From contig ONKP01000045.1 of NCBI GenBank assembly GCA_900318405.1, positions 1-48,131 on the forward strand: DNA of 48,131 nucleotides, written 5' to 3'. The notes below the pieces were generated by a model. The model was not told the DNA's origin and searched no databases. It saw nothing but the letters and a program-made list of their open reading frames with translations. Below, in pieces: positions 15,934 to 25,254 of this stretch. Source of the stretch: an uncultured Eubacteriales bacterium. Lineage in GTDB: Bacteria > Bacillota > Clostridia > Lachnospirales > Lachnospiraceae. Both the position numbers and the translations under genes were made by a program. Position 1 is the first letter of the stretch, and each line of letters begins with the position of its first letter.

Positions 15934-18900
15934 GACCGGTCAGACTTATCATGCAGGCTTTCGGATCCTACGGACAGAAAACCGTCATAGATTTCACCAG
16001 GCCCGATCAGAACCTGTTTCTCATCACCGGCGATACCGGTGCGGGCAAATCGACGATATTCGATGCCATTGTTTTTGCGCTCTACGGTGAAGCCAGCTCA
16101 TCCCTGAACAAAAAGGACGGAACGGAGCTGCAGAGCCAGTATGCACCGCTCGACACAGAGCCCTTTGTGGAGCTCACCTTCTATGAACAAAATGGCGGCG
16201 CAGACATTCATACGACGCAGCATGCAAATATCCGCACAGCGCAGATGGAAGATGCAGACATTCACACTTCGAAGGGGAAAGGGGAAGATTTACACCCCGT
16301 GCCGGGCGAAGGGGAAGATTTACACCCCGTGCCGGGCGAAGGGGAAGATTTACACCTCGTGCCGGGCGAAGGTACAGGAATGTACACCGTGCGCCGGGTG
16401 CCCCGCCATCTCCGCGCGGCAAAAAGAAACGGCGCCAGAGATCAGCTTGTCAGCGAAAGCGTCTCTCTGATTCTGCCGGACGGCTCAGAATACCCGCCGA
16501 AGGAAGCCGATGACCGCATCGTCAGCCTTGTCGGTCTCACCAAAAGTCAGTTCATGCAGGTGGCCATGATCGCACAGGGCGAATTCATGGAGCTCCTGCG
16601 CACCGACTCCAACAGAAAAAAGGAGATTTTCCGCAGGCTTTTTCACACCGGGATCTATCAGGATATCACGGACGAGCTTGCGCGGCGCTGCAAGGACAGA
16701 CGCGCATCGATCGCCCAGATCCGCACGGCCTGCCAGCAGGAGGCCTCCCACATCGAGGTTCCGGAGGATTATGAACGCAGAGACGAGATCAGCGGGCCGC
16801 TGCAGCGCATCCTCACCGCCGACCGTCTCAGTGCAGCCGATATGGAGACGCTGCTCGCCGAGCTAAAGCTTTTGTGTGACAGCCTGCGGGAGGAAGCTGC
16901 CAAAAAATCCGAAGAAGTCCGCCTGCTCAGTGAAAAACGCGATGCAGCACGCGACGCCGGGACAGCGGCTGAATCGCTCGCCCGCTCCTTCGAGCAGCTG
17001 TCGCAGGCACACCAGGATCTCGCCGCCTGCGAAGCTGCCCGCAGCCAGATCACGGACGCCGAACAGAAGGTGCGCAGGATCACGGACGCCTGGGACATTC
17101 AGGCCGTGTATCAACGTTATGAAGATATGGAAAAAACAGCAGCGAAGACGGCGGCAGACCTGTCCCGCGAAAAAGCATCTCTGCCCGCCCTCACAGAAGC
17201 AGCGAAGCAGTCGGACGAAAACGAAGCATCCGCAAAAGCCGCTGCCGATCAGGCACTCGCTGATTTTTCCAGAGAGAAGGAGCGTGTGGACAAATCCCTG
17301 CGCATCCTGCAACAGATACAGGACGCCGCCGAAAAAGTCTCCGCTGATCGCTCCGCATCCGAAGCCGCGGAACAAAAGGCATCCGGCGCAGCGCAGGCGC
17401 TCTCGCAGTGGACCGCACAGACAGCCGAATGGAAAAAGCAGGAAGCCGCTCTTCTGGGTGCTGACCGCGCGCTCGCGCTCTGGGAGGCCGCCGACGCGGA
17501 GGAAAAGGCCATCGTCAAAGACATCCGCACAGCGGATCAGGAGGAACAGGCCGCCGGTCAGCAGGAAACCAGTGCCCGCGCTGCCGCGGCCGCCTATGAA
17601 GCCGCCAGAAAATCTTATCTGCAGAAAAAAGAAGAATACGACAGAAAACATGCCGCCTTCCTCGACGCGCAGGCCGGCTACCTCGCCCGCACGCTCCGGG
17701 ACGGAGAACCCTGCCCTGTCTGCGGGTCCGTATCGCACCCTCACCCGTGCACAGTTTCCGATGATTACGAAAATCTGACCAGAGAGGTGATCGATGCTCT
17801 GGCCGCTGAAACGTCCGAACAGGAGCACCTCTGCGCCGAAAAGGCCGAGCTCTCCGGCCGAGCCGCTGAGCTCCTGACCGAGAAGCGCCGCCACCTGCTG
17901 GACTCCATGAATAAGCTCAGGGAACGGCTCCGCGCCTTCGCCGGAAAGCTCTCAGGCAACACTCCATCATCATTTCGTGCAGATGGCAGTCCCGCTTCGG
18001 ATGATTCCTGTCATGCCGACACAGCCTTGAAGTATCAGATTTCTGACGGCATGACGATTGCCGACGCCAAAGAGATCATCAACGCAATGCACAGGCAGCT
18101 GCACGCGGAAGGCATCCGTCTGAAGAAACGCGCCAGGGATCTTGCCGACATACAGAAAAATCTGCAAACCGCCGATGATAAGCAGAACGCCCTGCAGAAA
18201 ACGCTCGACGAAGCAAAAGAGGCAGCATCAGCCGTCAGGAACAGCCTGTCCGCGGCAGAAGCGGCACTTGAAGGCCTGCAGAAACAGACGGAATTCCCGA
18301 GCCGTGAAGAAGCCGAAAAGGTTTTATCCGCAGCCTCTGATAAAGAAAAAGCTGCCCGCAACAGATATACAAAGGCCTCAGAGGAAAGCCGTACAGCTCA
18401 TGCCGCGAAGGATCACGCCGAAGCGCTCATCCGCCAGTTTACTGAAGCGCTGCCGGCGCAGGAAGCGGAACGGGACACTCGGAAAGCCGCCTGTGAAGCC
18501 CTCATGAAGGAAAAAGATATGTCCGACTCTGAATGGAAGGCTGTCACAGCAGAGAGCAGCAGAGACGATATTTCGCGGCTGCAGGCCGCTATCAGCAGCT
18601 GGCAAAAGAAAAAAGCGGCGGCAGAAGGCGCCGCCGCCACAGCAGAAAAAGCCATTAACGGAAGAGAAAAACCTGATCTTGAAAAGCTCAGCGCCGCCCG
18701 GACGGAAGCGCAGGAAAAGCTCGACAATGCGCAGAAGCGTCTGGAACTTCTGAAAGAGATCCGGCATGCGGACCAGACCGCCCTTGACGGCCTGTCACCG
18801 CAAATGGAAGAACGCAGCCGGATCACGGAAGAATACACGCGCCTCTCCGGCCTGTACGAACGGCTGGCCGGCAAGCGCACCGGTGCCCGTATGGATATCG

Positions 18901-19445
18901 AGACCTTCGTGCAGCGCTATTACCTGCAGCAGATCCTGTACGCAGCCAACCGCCGTTTTCAGGAAATGTCCGCCGGACAGTTCGAACTCCGCATGACAGA
19001 TGTCGATCAGGCAGGCGAGGGCAGGAACCGCGGTCTGGACCTGATGGTGTATTCTGCCGTCACGGGGAAAGTCCGTGAGGTCCGCACGCTCTCCGGCGGC
19101 GAGTCCTTCATGGCAGCGCTCTCACTGGCACTCGGCATGGCAGATCAGATTCAGGCGGATTCTTCGTCCATTCACCTGGACATGATGTTCATCGACGAGG
19201 GCTTCGGCTCCCTCGATGACCATGCGCGCGATCAGGCCGTCCGCGTGCTGCAGCAGATGGCCGGAACTCACTTATTGCTGACATGTGTCTCGCTGTCGTC
19301 CGCCGCTTTTTTAGCGCGCTCGTTCGTGTCAATGGACTTGCCGAATACGAAATACCGGTCGTACAGATACTCAAGCACAAAGTTGCAGAGCATGTTGAGA
19401 AGCGTCACCAGAATGCCCGGCCAGTGCGCCGTCTCAGCCAGATAG
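15930..19445 (+). CDS. sbcC: Exonuclease SbcCD subunit C with inserted repeat and abnormal C-terminus
   Basis: 1171 residues. The N-lobe has Walker A TGDTGAGKST and the Q-loop region FMQVAMIAQGEFMELLR. Long coiled coils flank a zinc-hook CPVC near residue 594. The C-lobe has LSGGESF and Walker B LDMMFIDEGFGSLDD. Two oddities are visible. Around residues 85-155 there is an insertion containing three copies of a 10-residue unit, GEGEDLHPVP. After QQMAGTH the family's usual strand and switch histidine (GIISH-type motif) are missing; the frame instead continues for about 58 residues through DNA that encodes GtrA on the other strand. The ATPase may therefore be impaired, or the tail may be a rearrangement scar. 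Confidence 0.9.
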   Translation: MRPVRLIMQAFGSYGQKTVIDFTRPDQNLFLITGDTGAGKSTIFDAIVFALYGEASSSLNKKDGTELQSQYAPLDTEPFVELTFYEQNGGADIHTTQHANIRTAQMEDADIHTSKGKGEDLHPVPGEGEDLHPVPGEGEDLHLVPGEGTGMYTVRRVPRHLRAAKRNGARDQLVSESVSLILPDGSEYPPKEADDRIVSLVGLTKSQFMQVAMIAQGEFMELLRTDSNRKKEIFRRLFHTGIYQDITDELARRCKDRRASIAQIRTACQQEASHIEVPEDYERRDEISGPLQRILTADRLSAADMETLLAELKLLCDSLREEAAKKSEEVRLLSEKRDAARDAGTAAESLARSFEQLSQAHQDLAACEAARSQITDAEQKVRRITDAWDIQAVYQRYEDMEKTAAKTAADLSREKASLPALTEAAKQSDENEASAKAAADQALADFSREKERVDKSLRILQQIQDAAEKVSADRSASEAAEQKASGAAQALSQWTAQTAEWKKQEAALLGADRALALWEAADAEEKAIVKDIRTADQEEQAAGQQETSARAAAAAYEAARKSYLQKKEEYDRKHAAFLDAQAGYLARTLRDGEPCPVCGSVSHPHPCTVSDDYENLTREVIDALAAETSEQEHLCAEKAELSGRAAELLTEKRRHLLDSMNKLRERLRAFAGKLSGNTPSSFRADGSPASDDSCHADTALKYQISDGMTIADAKEIINAMHRQLHAEGIRLKKRARDLADIQKNLQTADDKQNALQKTLDEAKEAASAVRNSLSAAEAALEGLQKQTEFPSREEAEKVLSAASDKEKAARNRYTKASEESRTAHAAKDHAEALIRQFTEALPAQEAERDTRKAACEALMKEKDMSDSEWKAVTAESSRDDISRLQAAISSWQKKKAAAEGAAATAEKAINGREKPDLEKLSAARTEAQEKLDNAQKRLELLKEIRHADQTALDGLSPQMEERSRITEEYTRLSGLYERLAGKRTGARMDIETFVQRYYLQQILYAANRRFQEMSAGQFELRMTDVDQAGEGRNRGLDLMVYSAVTGKVREVRTLSGGESFMAALSLALGMADQIQADSSSIHLDMMFIDEGFGSLDDHARDQAVRVLQQMAGTHLLLTCVSLSSAAFLARSFVSMDLPNTKYRSYRYSSTKLQSMLRSVTRMPGQCAVSAR
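16281..16370 (+). repeat. Three 30-bp tandem repeats inside sbcC
   Basis: Units at 16281-16310, 16311-16340 and 16341-16370 are identical but for one C-to-T in the third. They encode a Gly/Glu/Pro-rich loop and keep the frame. Confidence 0.95.
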
Positions 19446-19909
19446 TTGCCCGCCACTGTTGTCACCGGTGTGAACACCGCATAGAAGGCTGCCACCTTCA
19501 GCATCGCTACGGGCACATTGTTGGCCGACTGGAAGGTATACTGGCGGTTCAGCGTGAAATTCCAGAGCACTGAAGCCACCAGTGCGATCAGATAGCACGG
19601 CCAGTACGGCCACGGCGTCACCAGATCCAGAATTGAATACAGTATGATCTCAATGACACCCGCCGAGATGGAAAACAGCGTGAACTTGATCGCGCGCCAG
19701 AGCTCCGCATGGCTTCCCTTCTTCACATCGCCGACAGTCGCTTCTGCGTTTCCTGCCGTCTGTATGCGCTCCTGCTGCACATTCCCGGCAAAATCTGTAT
19801 TTTCTCTGCTCTGACCGTTCAAGTCAGACTGTACATTTTTTGTACTCTGCCCGTGCATCTCTTCCTCTGCATTCAGTCTATTCTGTACCCTCTTATTTTC
19901 CTGCGTCAT
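19268..19909 (-). CDS. GtrA-family membrane protein
   Basis: 213 residues. The ATG start at 19909 follows GAAGG inside the end of the kinase gene. A polar N-terminal stretch of about 75 residues (rich in Asn, Gln, Glu) precedes four transmembrane helices. GtrA hallmarks include IKFTLFSISAGVIEIILY, FTLNRQYTF and the terminal YDRYFVFG. GtrA proteins are thought to help move lipid-linked sugars in cell-surface polysaccharide synthesis. It is the last gene of the operon running from 25208, 5 bp after the FGGY kinase stop. Its 3' end overlaps the tail of sbcC on the opposite strand by 178 bp. Confidence 0.85.
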   Translation of the reverse strand: MTQENKRVQNRLNAEEEMHGQSTKNVQSDLNGQSRENTDFAGNVQQERIQTAGNAEATVGDVKKGSHAELWRAIKFTLFSISAGVIEIILYSILDLVTPWPYWPCYLIALVASVLWNFTLNRQYTFQSANNVPVAMLKVAAFYAVFTPVTTVAGNYLAETAHWPGILVTLLNMLCNFVLEYLYDRYFVFGKSIDTNERAKKAADDSETHVSNK

Positions 19910-19914
19910 GCCCC

Positions 19915-21519
19915 TCACCTTCTTCCATTAATTTCTGCGAACAGTTTCCTGTTGGCATCATGCAGTTCCCGGAACACGCGGTAGTTATGCATATAGGCTT
20001 CCTGCGTGCTGTGGTCCGGTGTAAATGTCTTTGCCGCCGGAATATATGATGCGACATCCTCCAGGTCCGGAATGAGCCCAAGGCCGACGCCCGCGAGCGC
20101 CGCCGCTCCGACAGCGCCGACATCCTGCGGTTCATCCACAACCTCGATCGTACGATCCAGAACGTCAGCCATCATCTGACTTGTCACATCCGACAGCGCG
20201 CCGCCGCCCGAGAACCTGATCGTCTTCGATGTCTGAATCTTCCGGTCCTGGCATTCCAGCATCCACTTCAGGTGATAGCAGACGCCTTCCAGGACGGCAC
20301 GTATCATTTCCGTCTTGCCCGTCTCCAGCCTGATGTTGAAGAACATGCCCGCCGCGTTCGGATCCTCAAACGGACAGCGGTTTCCATGCAGCCACGGTGT
20401 AAAAATAACGCCGCCCGCGCCGGGCTTTATTTTGCTGATCGTCTTTGTCATATAGTCATAGAGGCTTGTGTAGATCGACTCCTGATTCTCGCACACGTCG
20501 TGCTTGTCGAGGTAGATACCGATCTCATCGAGTGCCAGATGATCCTTGACCCATTCGAGACATTTACCGGCCGTCTCCATCTCGGCGAAGTAATTGTATT
20601 TTCCCTCCTGTGCGCCGACGATGGCAGCGATCATGTATCTGGCATCGACCATCTGATGATCGACGATCGTGGAGACCCACCCCGAGGTTCCCGAATAAAT
20701 ATGCGTCTGTCCGGTCTTCACGCAGCCGCTGCCGACACCGATCAGCGTGGCGTCACCGCCGCCGCCGAACACCGGCGTCCCTGCCACGAGGCCAAGCCCG
20801 GAAGCTGCTTTTTCCGTCAGCGGCCCCGCACAGGCCGTGCACGGAATGATCTCCGGCAGCAGTTCCCGCTTCACGCCGAACATACGGCAGAGCTCATCGC
20901 TCCACCCCTCGTGTCCCTTCCGCGTATCATAGAGAAGCGTCGAATAGGCCGAATCAGGTGTCATGACGAAGCGCCCTGTGCAGCGGCTGATGATATATTC
21001 CTTCACATCCAGCCAGGCCGCAGCCCTGGAAGCCGCCTCCGGCTCATGTGCCGTCAGCCATTTATATTTCCACAGCGGATCCTTGACCGAAGACGACACA
21101 GCACCGGTGATCCGCAGCGACGGAATCAGCTTCAGAATGTTCGCGCCCGCGATCTGAATGCCGTTCGCAATGCCTTTTTTCAGCTCCTCGCCCGCACGCT
21201 GATCCATGTAGCTCATCGGATTGTGCACCGGAACGCCGTCCTTATCCACCAGAATGAGCGCCTGCATCTGCGAGCAGAACGAGATACCCTTCACCTGCGA
21301 CGGCTGCACGTCGGTGCTGGAAAAAATATCGCGCGTCGTTTCGCACATGGCCTCCCACCACTCATCCGCTTTCTGCTCCACGCCGCCGTTGTCCAGCACA
21401 TACAGCCCGTAGCCCCGCGAGGCATGCGTCTTCATCCGGATGCGGTCCGTGATCGCAAAAAGACAGGTTTTCACGCCTGTTGTCCCGAGATCATACGCCA
21501 ATACATACGTTTCCTCCAT
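19915..21519 (-). CDS. FGGY-family carbohydrate kinase (xylulokinase-like)
   Basis: 534 residues, ATG behind AGGAAGGGAAAGCA. The N-lobe phosphate loop is LAYDLGTTGVKT, followed by SYMDQRAGEEL near the sugar site, GGGGDATLIGVGSG in the second lobe and the adenosine motif RFSGGGALSD. It phosphorylates a sugar or polyol at the expense of ATP; the substrate cannot be assigned. The operon also encodes a class II aldolase, which would cleave a phosphorylated ketose, so kinase then aldolase is a sensible order. Confidence 0.88.
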   Translation of the reverse strand: MEETYVLAYDLGTTGVKTCLFAITDRIRMKTHASRGYGLYVLDNGGVEQKADEWWEAMCETTRDIFSSTDVQPSQVKGISFCSQMQALILVDKDGVPVHNPMSYMDQRAGEELKKGIANGIQIAGANILKLIPSLRITGAVSSSVKDPLWKYKWLTAHEPEAASRAAAWLDVKEYIISRCTGRFVMTPDSAYSTLLYDTRKGHEGWSDELCRMFGVKRELLPEIIPCTACAGPLTEKAASGLGLVAGTPVFGGGGDATLIGVGSGCVKTGQTHIYSGTSGWVSTIVDHQMVDARYMIAAIVGAQEGKYNYFAEMETAGKCLEWVKDHLALDEIGIYLDKHDVCENQESIYTSLYDYMTKTISKIKPGAGGVIFTPWLHGNRCPFEDPNAAGMFFNIRLETGKTEMIRAVLEGVCYHLKWMLECQDRKIQTSKTIRFSGGGALSDVTSQMMADVLDRTIEVVDEPQDVGAVGAAALAGVGLGLIPDLEDVASYIPAAKTFTPDHSTQEAYMHNYRVFRELHDANRKLFAEINGRR

Positions 21520-21603
21520 TGCTTTCCCTTCCTGCAGATATCCCGGCCTCCTGTGCCGGGATCAGCCCTGCACTTCTGCACAAACTGAATCATGCCTTAT
21601 TTA

Positions 21604-21655
21604 TGCAATAAGGCACCCGTCCGGACGCACGGTCCGAACCGGATGCCTCATTGCA
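21604..21655 (-). terminator. Long hairpin between tetR and the FGGY kinase
   Basis: On the minus strand the left arm TGCAATGAGGCATCCGG plus TTCGGAC pairs imperfectly with GTCCGGACGGG plus TGCCTTATTGCA. It lies between the FGGY kinase start and the TetR stop and could reduce read-through into the kinase. A second small hairpin, TCCCGGC/GCCGGGA, lies at 21541-21561. Confidence 0.55.
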
Positions 21656-21792
21656 CCTTAACCATTTTCTTTTATCCCCGTTTTCCCCACTGTTTCAATG
21701 CTCCTTAACGCCGGAGCACGCGTCTTAACATTCCGGAAAAATGTGTGTGAGCAGTAAACCCATACGATAAATCGCGCTGCATACTGTATAAG

Positions 21793-22419
21793 CTACGGAG
21801 CCCGCAGTGCGCCCTCGACAAATCTGACGAACGCCTCACGGATCCGCGTATCATCAAGAATGGAATCTCCTCCGCAGAAGACGCGGTACCGTTCCTCATA
21901 GTACGGACATCCTGCGGAGAAGTGCATCATCATCAGCAGGTTATCCATAAAATATGCCAGCATCGAAGCATCGATATCCTGACGGACGATGCCGGACGCC
22001 TGCGCCCGGCGGATGATCTCCGTATAGCGCTTTGCCGATCGGCTCTCGATCAGCTCAGCATATTTTTTCTGGAGCTCCACATCGCCGAATCCCGTGATCT
22101 GGTGATACATCCGCATATACGCCGGATGTTCCCTGCACACATCGAAGCCGGCCTGCAGCAGTCTTCCGGCGCTGGCGCCGACCTCCAGATCATGGACGGA
22201 GGCTTCGATCTCATCATCCAGCTTCTGCAGCGAGTGCTCCAGACAGGCCTCAAAAAGCTCCTGCTTGGATGCATAATACTTGTAGATCACACCGACGCTC
22301 ACGCCGCTCTGCTTCGCGATCTCCGCGACCGATACGCGTTCCACGCCTCTGTCCCCGAAGAGACTGATCGCCGTTTCCAGAATACCGTTCAGCTGTTCCT
22401 GTGTCAGTTTCTTCAACAT
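21793..22419 (-). CDS. TetR-family transcriptional regulator
   Basis: 208 residues from the ATG at 22419; the ribosome binding site is weak, and TTG/GTG codons upstream are alternatives. The N-terminal HTH has VAEIAKQSGVSVGVIYKYYASKQEL, the TetR signature (shown in part). The C-terminal 150 residues are the helical ligand-binding domain and end in FVRFVEGAL. It is encoded within the operon it probably controls; the candidate operator is the 18-bp palindrome at 25228-25245, ahead of the first gene. Confidence 0.88.
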   Translation of the reverse strand: MLKKLTQEQLNGILETAISLFGDRGVERVSVAEIAKQSGVSVGVIYKYYASKQELFEACLEHSLQKLDDEIEASVHDLEVGASAGRLLQAGFDVCREHPAYMRMYHQITGFGDVELQKKYAELIESRSAKRYTEIIRRAQASGIVRQDIDASMLAYFMDNLLMMMHFSAGCPYYEERYRVFCGGDSILDDTRIREAFVRFVEGALRAP

Positions 22420-22464
22420 GATGTCCGGGCCTGCCACCCCGTACAAAAACTATTATGTCACTTC

Positions 22465-23679
22465 TTATTTCAGCTTTGCGTACTTGGCGGTATACACGAT
22501 GTGCTCCAGCAGTCCTGACACGGCATCGATCGTATGAATCTTGTGTCCGGCGTACTTCAGCAGTGCTGCCATGGCGCCTTTTTCCATGACCATGCAGACC
22601 GCCTCCGCATCATCCTGATCTCTGCCTGTGCAGACAGCACCGCCGTCCTGGATCAGCACACCGCCCGCTGTACCCTGCAGTGCCTTCGCGATATCCTCGT
22701 CCGAAGCATCTGCCGGCAGGCACGGAACAAACGTACCAAGATACTGCGCCAGATCATCGATGCACACAGGCATCCGGCTGCCGAAGCCGCTGATCTTCTT
22801 CAGAAACGGCGTCGTCGTGCGGATCACACATCCCACACCGGGCTTCTCACTGAATATTTGGTCATGCAGACTGTCTACAATAATCGCATCTTCTTTGCCA
22901 TCACTGCTGCAGCAGGTGCCGTCGCTGGTGCAGCAGGCACCTTCGTTCTGTGCACTGTCAGCGCTCCCGGCTGCATCTGTCATGCCGCCGTATGAAGTCT
23001 TACCGCCTTCTGCAGTTCCACTGCCCCGCAGCCACACCTGGTAAAAATCGCTGTCCTGATAGTTTTCCGCACATTCCTCAGGCATCAGCGGTCCCAGAAG
23101 CTGCGCATAGCGCTTCTCTGCCATCTGCTCCAGCGCATTGGCGATGCGGAACGCGTCATCACAGTCCACGCCCACGCAGACAGCACCATGTCCCTGCATC
23201 AGCACCGCTCTGCTCTTCGGAAACTGCGCTATGGCATCCTCGACACGGGCCGACAGCATTTTTGTAGAGGAGATGCCGTAATGCGCCGTCGGCACCTCCG
23301 GTCCGAGAATCGGCACACTCTCCGGCGCCGTCCTGTATACGCTGTAGACGAAGCCGAGCGAAGAAAGAGCCGAAGCGTACCGCTGATGTGTATGGATGAT
23401 AAAATTAGCGCCGAGCCGCTGCCGGTAAATGGCCGCGTGCATATGTTTTTCGCTGGAGGGCTTTGCCTTGCCCTCCCAGCTGAAATCATTCATATTGACC
23501 TTGACGATGTCATCGGCCGTCAGCGTATCATAGCCCTTACCGCTGGGTGTGATCACGAACTCATCATTAGAGATCCGCGCGCTGATGTTGCCCCATGTGC
23601 GAACGATCAGGCCGCTCTCAAGAAGCTTCCGTCCGGCTTCCGCCACCATCTCTTTTGCTTCCCGTTCTTCAAATCCCAT
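22465..23679 (-). CDS. Class II aldolase/adducin protein with degenerate second copy
   Basis: 404 residues; ATG behind GAGGAC. Residues 1 to about 205 are a complete class II aldolase domain: GNISAR and TPSG for phosphate, KPSSEKHMHAAIY with the catalytic Glu, zinc ligands FIIHTHQRY and MQGHGAV. Residues about 265-404 look like a second, eroded copy in which HTH has become RTTT and GHG has become DGG, so it cannot bind zinc the same way. The linker between them is Ser/Gly/Asp-rich with paired cysteines (ACCTSDGTCCSSDG). The fuculose/rhamnulose-phosphate aldolase family cleaves ketose-1-phosphates. The gene starts 41 bp after the aminotransferase stop. Confidence 0.82.
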   Translation of the reverse strand: MGFEEREAKEMVAEAGRKLLESGLIVRTWGNISARISNDEFVITPSGKGYDTLTADDIVKVNMNDFSWEGKAKPSSEKHMHAAIYRQRLGANFIIHTHQRYASALSSLGFVYSVYRTAPESVPILGPEVPTAHYGISSTKMLSARVEDAIAQFPKSRAVLMQGHGAVCVGVDCDDAFRIANALEQMAEKRYAQLLGPLMPEECAENYQDSDFYQVWLRGSGTAEGGKTSYGGMTDAAGSADSAQNEGACCTSDGTCCSSDGKEDAIIVDSLHDQIFSEKPGVGCVIRTTTPFLKKISGFGSRMPVCIDDLAQYLGTFVPCLPADASDEDIAKALQGTAGGVLIQDGGAVCTGRDQDDAEAVCMVMEKGAMAALLKYAGHKIHTIDAVSGLLEHIVYTAKYAKLK

Positions 23680-23720
23680 GCCAGTCCTCACATCCTCTCA
23701 TATTGATGGATACGTCCGAT

Positions 23721-25208
23721 TTATACGTCGATCGGGCCGCACTTCGAGAATACGCGGTCAAAGCGTCCGATGAGATCGTCAATATCTTCTTCTGTATAAG
23801 CTGCATTTGTATACAGACGGGAACCGGCAAGCGTAACGATGCCCTCTGCCATGTAGGCTGCACCGATATGCTCCATCTCCTTCTGACGGATACTCGTCTG
23901 CTTCAGCACACCTGGAACCTCCCAGAGCTTCGACCAGTCGATGTGGAAGTGCATCGTGCCGACGTTCTCCACGTGACAGATCGAACCCTGATTGAACGCA
24001 ACGAACGGAAGATTGTACTTCCGGATCGACTTCTGCACGCCGGCAATGAGACGGTCCGCCATGCGTCCGGCCTTCTCGCAGGCATTCGTGCGCTCGATCT
24101 CGCAGATCATATGATATCCCGCGCAGCAGGAGATCGGCGTTGCCGCCATGGTGCCGCCGCAGAGAGCCTTGTGAATCTTCTTGCCCGACTGCGAATCCAG
24201 CCCTGCGCCGAGATAAGCCATGCAGTCCTTATGACCGCCGACACCGCCTGCACCCGGATATCCGCCGGCGATGACTTTTCCGAAGATCGTGAGATCCGGA
24301 TCCACACCGAAGTATCCCTGCGCGCCGTGAATGCCGATACGGAATCCCGTCACAACCTCATCAAAGATCAGCAGGGCACCGTACTTGCGTGCGAGCCGCG
24401 CCACGCCGAGAACGAATTCTCTGGAGATCGGCCATGTACCGGACTCAGGTCCCACCGGCTCCATGAATACTGCCGCCGTTCCGCCGTCCAGCTGATTTCT
24501 CTTCAGCTTTCTCTCCAGGTCATCCAGATCATTCGGGAAAAATTCATCGGTGTGACGGAAGACAAAATTCGGGATACCACGGGCCTGCGTCCCCTTCGTT
24601 CCGGGGATACGGATGCCGTACGCCAGCTGATCCGACCAGCCGTGATAAGCACCGCCCATTTTCAGGATATTTTTCTTGCCTGTCTTCAGTCTTGCGATAC
24701 GAACGGCGCACATGCAGGCCTCCGTGCCGGAGCCGAGCATACGGAACATCTCCACGGAAGGTATGCACTCGGATATTTTTTTCGCGAGCTTGTATTCATA
24801 CTCGTGGAAAAGACCTGTGGACGGTCCGCAGGTATTCAGCAGATCAATGACCTGCTCCCTGACTGCCGGCGGGTTGCTGCCAAGAACCGTAGGGCCGCCT
24901 GCCTGCAGCAGATCGTAATACTCATTGCCGTCGATATCCGTCAGCTTATTGCCGGATGCACTCGTGATCACGATCGGGAACGGGTAATTGAAAGCGAGGT
25001 TGTGCTGCACGCCACCCGGAATTATCTTCTTTGCTTCCTCGATCATCGCCTTGGATTTCAGGCATTTTTTATTAAAATAATTGTCAACGTAATTTTCCAG
25101 TTCCTTCGGGCGGATCGAATAGACCGGTTTGCGGATCAGCGCGTCCAGCTGCCGGTTGACCTTGTCCGCATCAAGATACTCATCAATAGCATATCCGTTG
25201 TAAGCCAT
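23721..25208 (-). CDS. Class III aminotransferase, glutamate-1-semialdehyde aminomutase-like
   Basis: 495 residues, ATG behind GGGAGG. An N-terminal extension of about 45 residues precedes a full class III fold: LGSGTEACMCAVRIAR, GGAYHGW, LLIFDEVVTGFR with the PLP Asp, and the PLP lysine near residue 312 in IFGKVIAGGYPG. The pattern is closer to the GSA-aminomutase branch than to GabT. No haem genes are nearby, and the aldolase and kinase neighbours suggest a role in amino-sugar or amino-alcohol metabolism. The substrate is unknown. It is the first gene of the operon controlled from 25255-25283. Confidence 0.85.
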   Translation of the reverse strand: MAYNGYAIDEYLDADKVNRQLDALIRKPVYSIRPKELENYVDNYFNKKCLKSKAMIEEAKKIIPGGVQHNLAFNYPFPIVITSASGNKLTDIDGNEYYDLLQAGGPTVLGSNPPAVREQVIDLLNTCGPSTGLFHEYEYKLAKKISECIPSVEMFRMLGSGTEACMCAVRIARLKTGKKNILKMGGAYHGWSDQLAYGIRIPGTKGTQARGIPNFVFRHTDEFFPNDLDDLERKLKRNQLDGGTAAVFMEPVGPESGTWPISREFVLGVARLARKYGALLIFDEVVTGFRIGIHGAQGYFGVDPDLTIFGKVIAGGYPGAGGVGGHKDCMAYLGAGLDSQSGKKIHKALCGGTMAATPISCCAGYHMICEIERTNACEKAGRMADRLIAGVQKSIRKYNLPFVAFNQGSICHVENVGTMHFHIDWSKLWEVPGVLKQTSIRQKEMEHIGAAYMAEGIVTLAGSRLYTNAAYTEEDIDDLIGRFDRVFSKCGPIDV

Positions 25209-25227
25209 GACAGAAGCCTCCCTTTCT

Positions 25228-25245
25228 CGTGAATGATCATTCACG
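25228..25245. promoter_or_regulatory. 18-bp perfect palindrome, candidate TetR operator
   Basis: CGTGAATGATCATTCACG lies just downstream of the -10 box and 20 bp upstream of the aminotransferase start, where bound protein would block transcription. TGAATG half-sites are common for TetR-family repressors, and a TetR gene lies in the same operon. Confidence 0.75.
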
Positions 25246-25254
25246 CTTAGTGTC

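Noticed and set aside
19268-19445. SbcC tail as a genuine new C-terminal domain
   Set aside because: It is composed of antisense gtrA codons, has no resemblance to ABC ATPase ends, and begins exactly where the partner gene's stop lies.
20272-21588. 438-residue plus-strand frame over the FGGY kinase
   Set aside because: It is the antisense of a gene with clear kinase motifs; it is Arg/His-rich with no start signal.
23595-25232. 545-residue plus-strand frame over the class III aminotransferase
   Set aside because: It is the antisense of a gene with complete PLP-enzyme motifs and a good promoter, operator and ribosome binding site.
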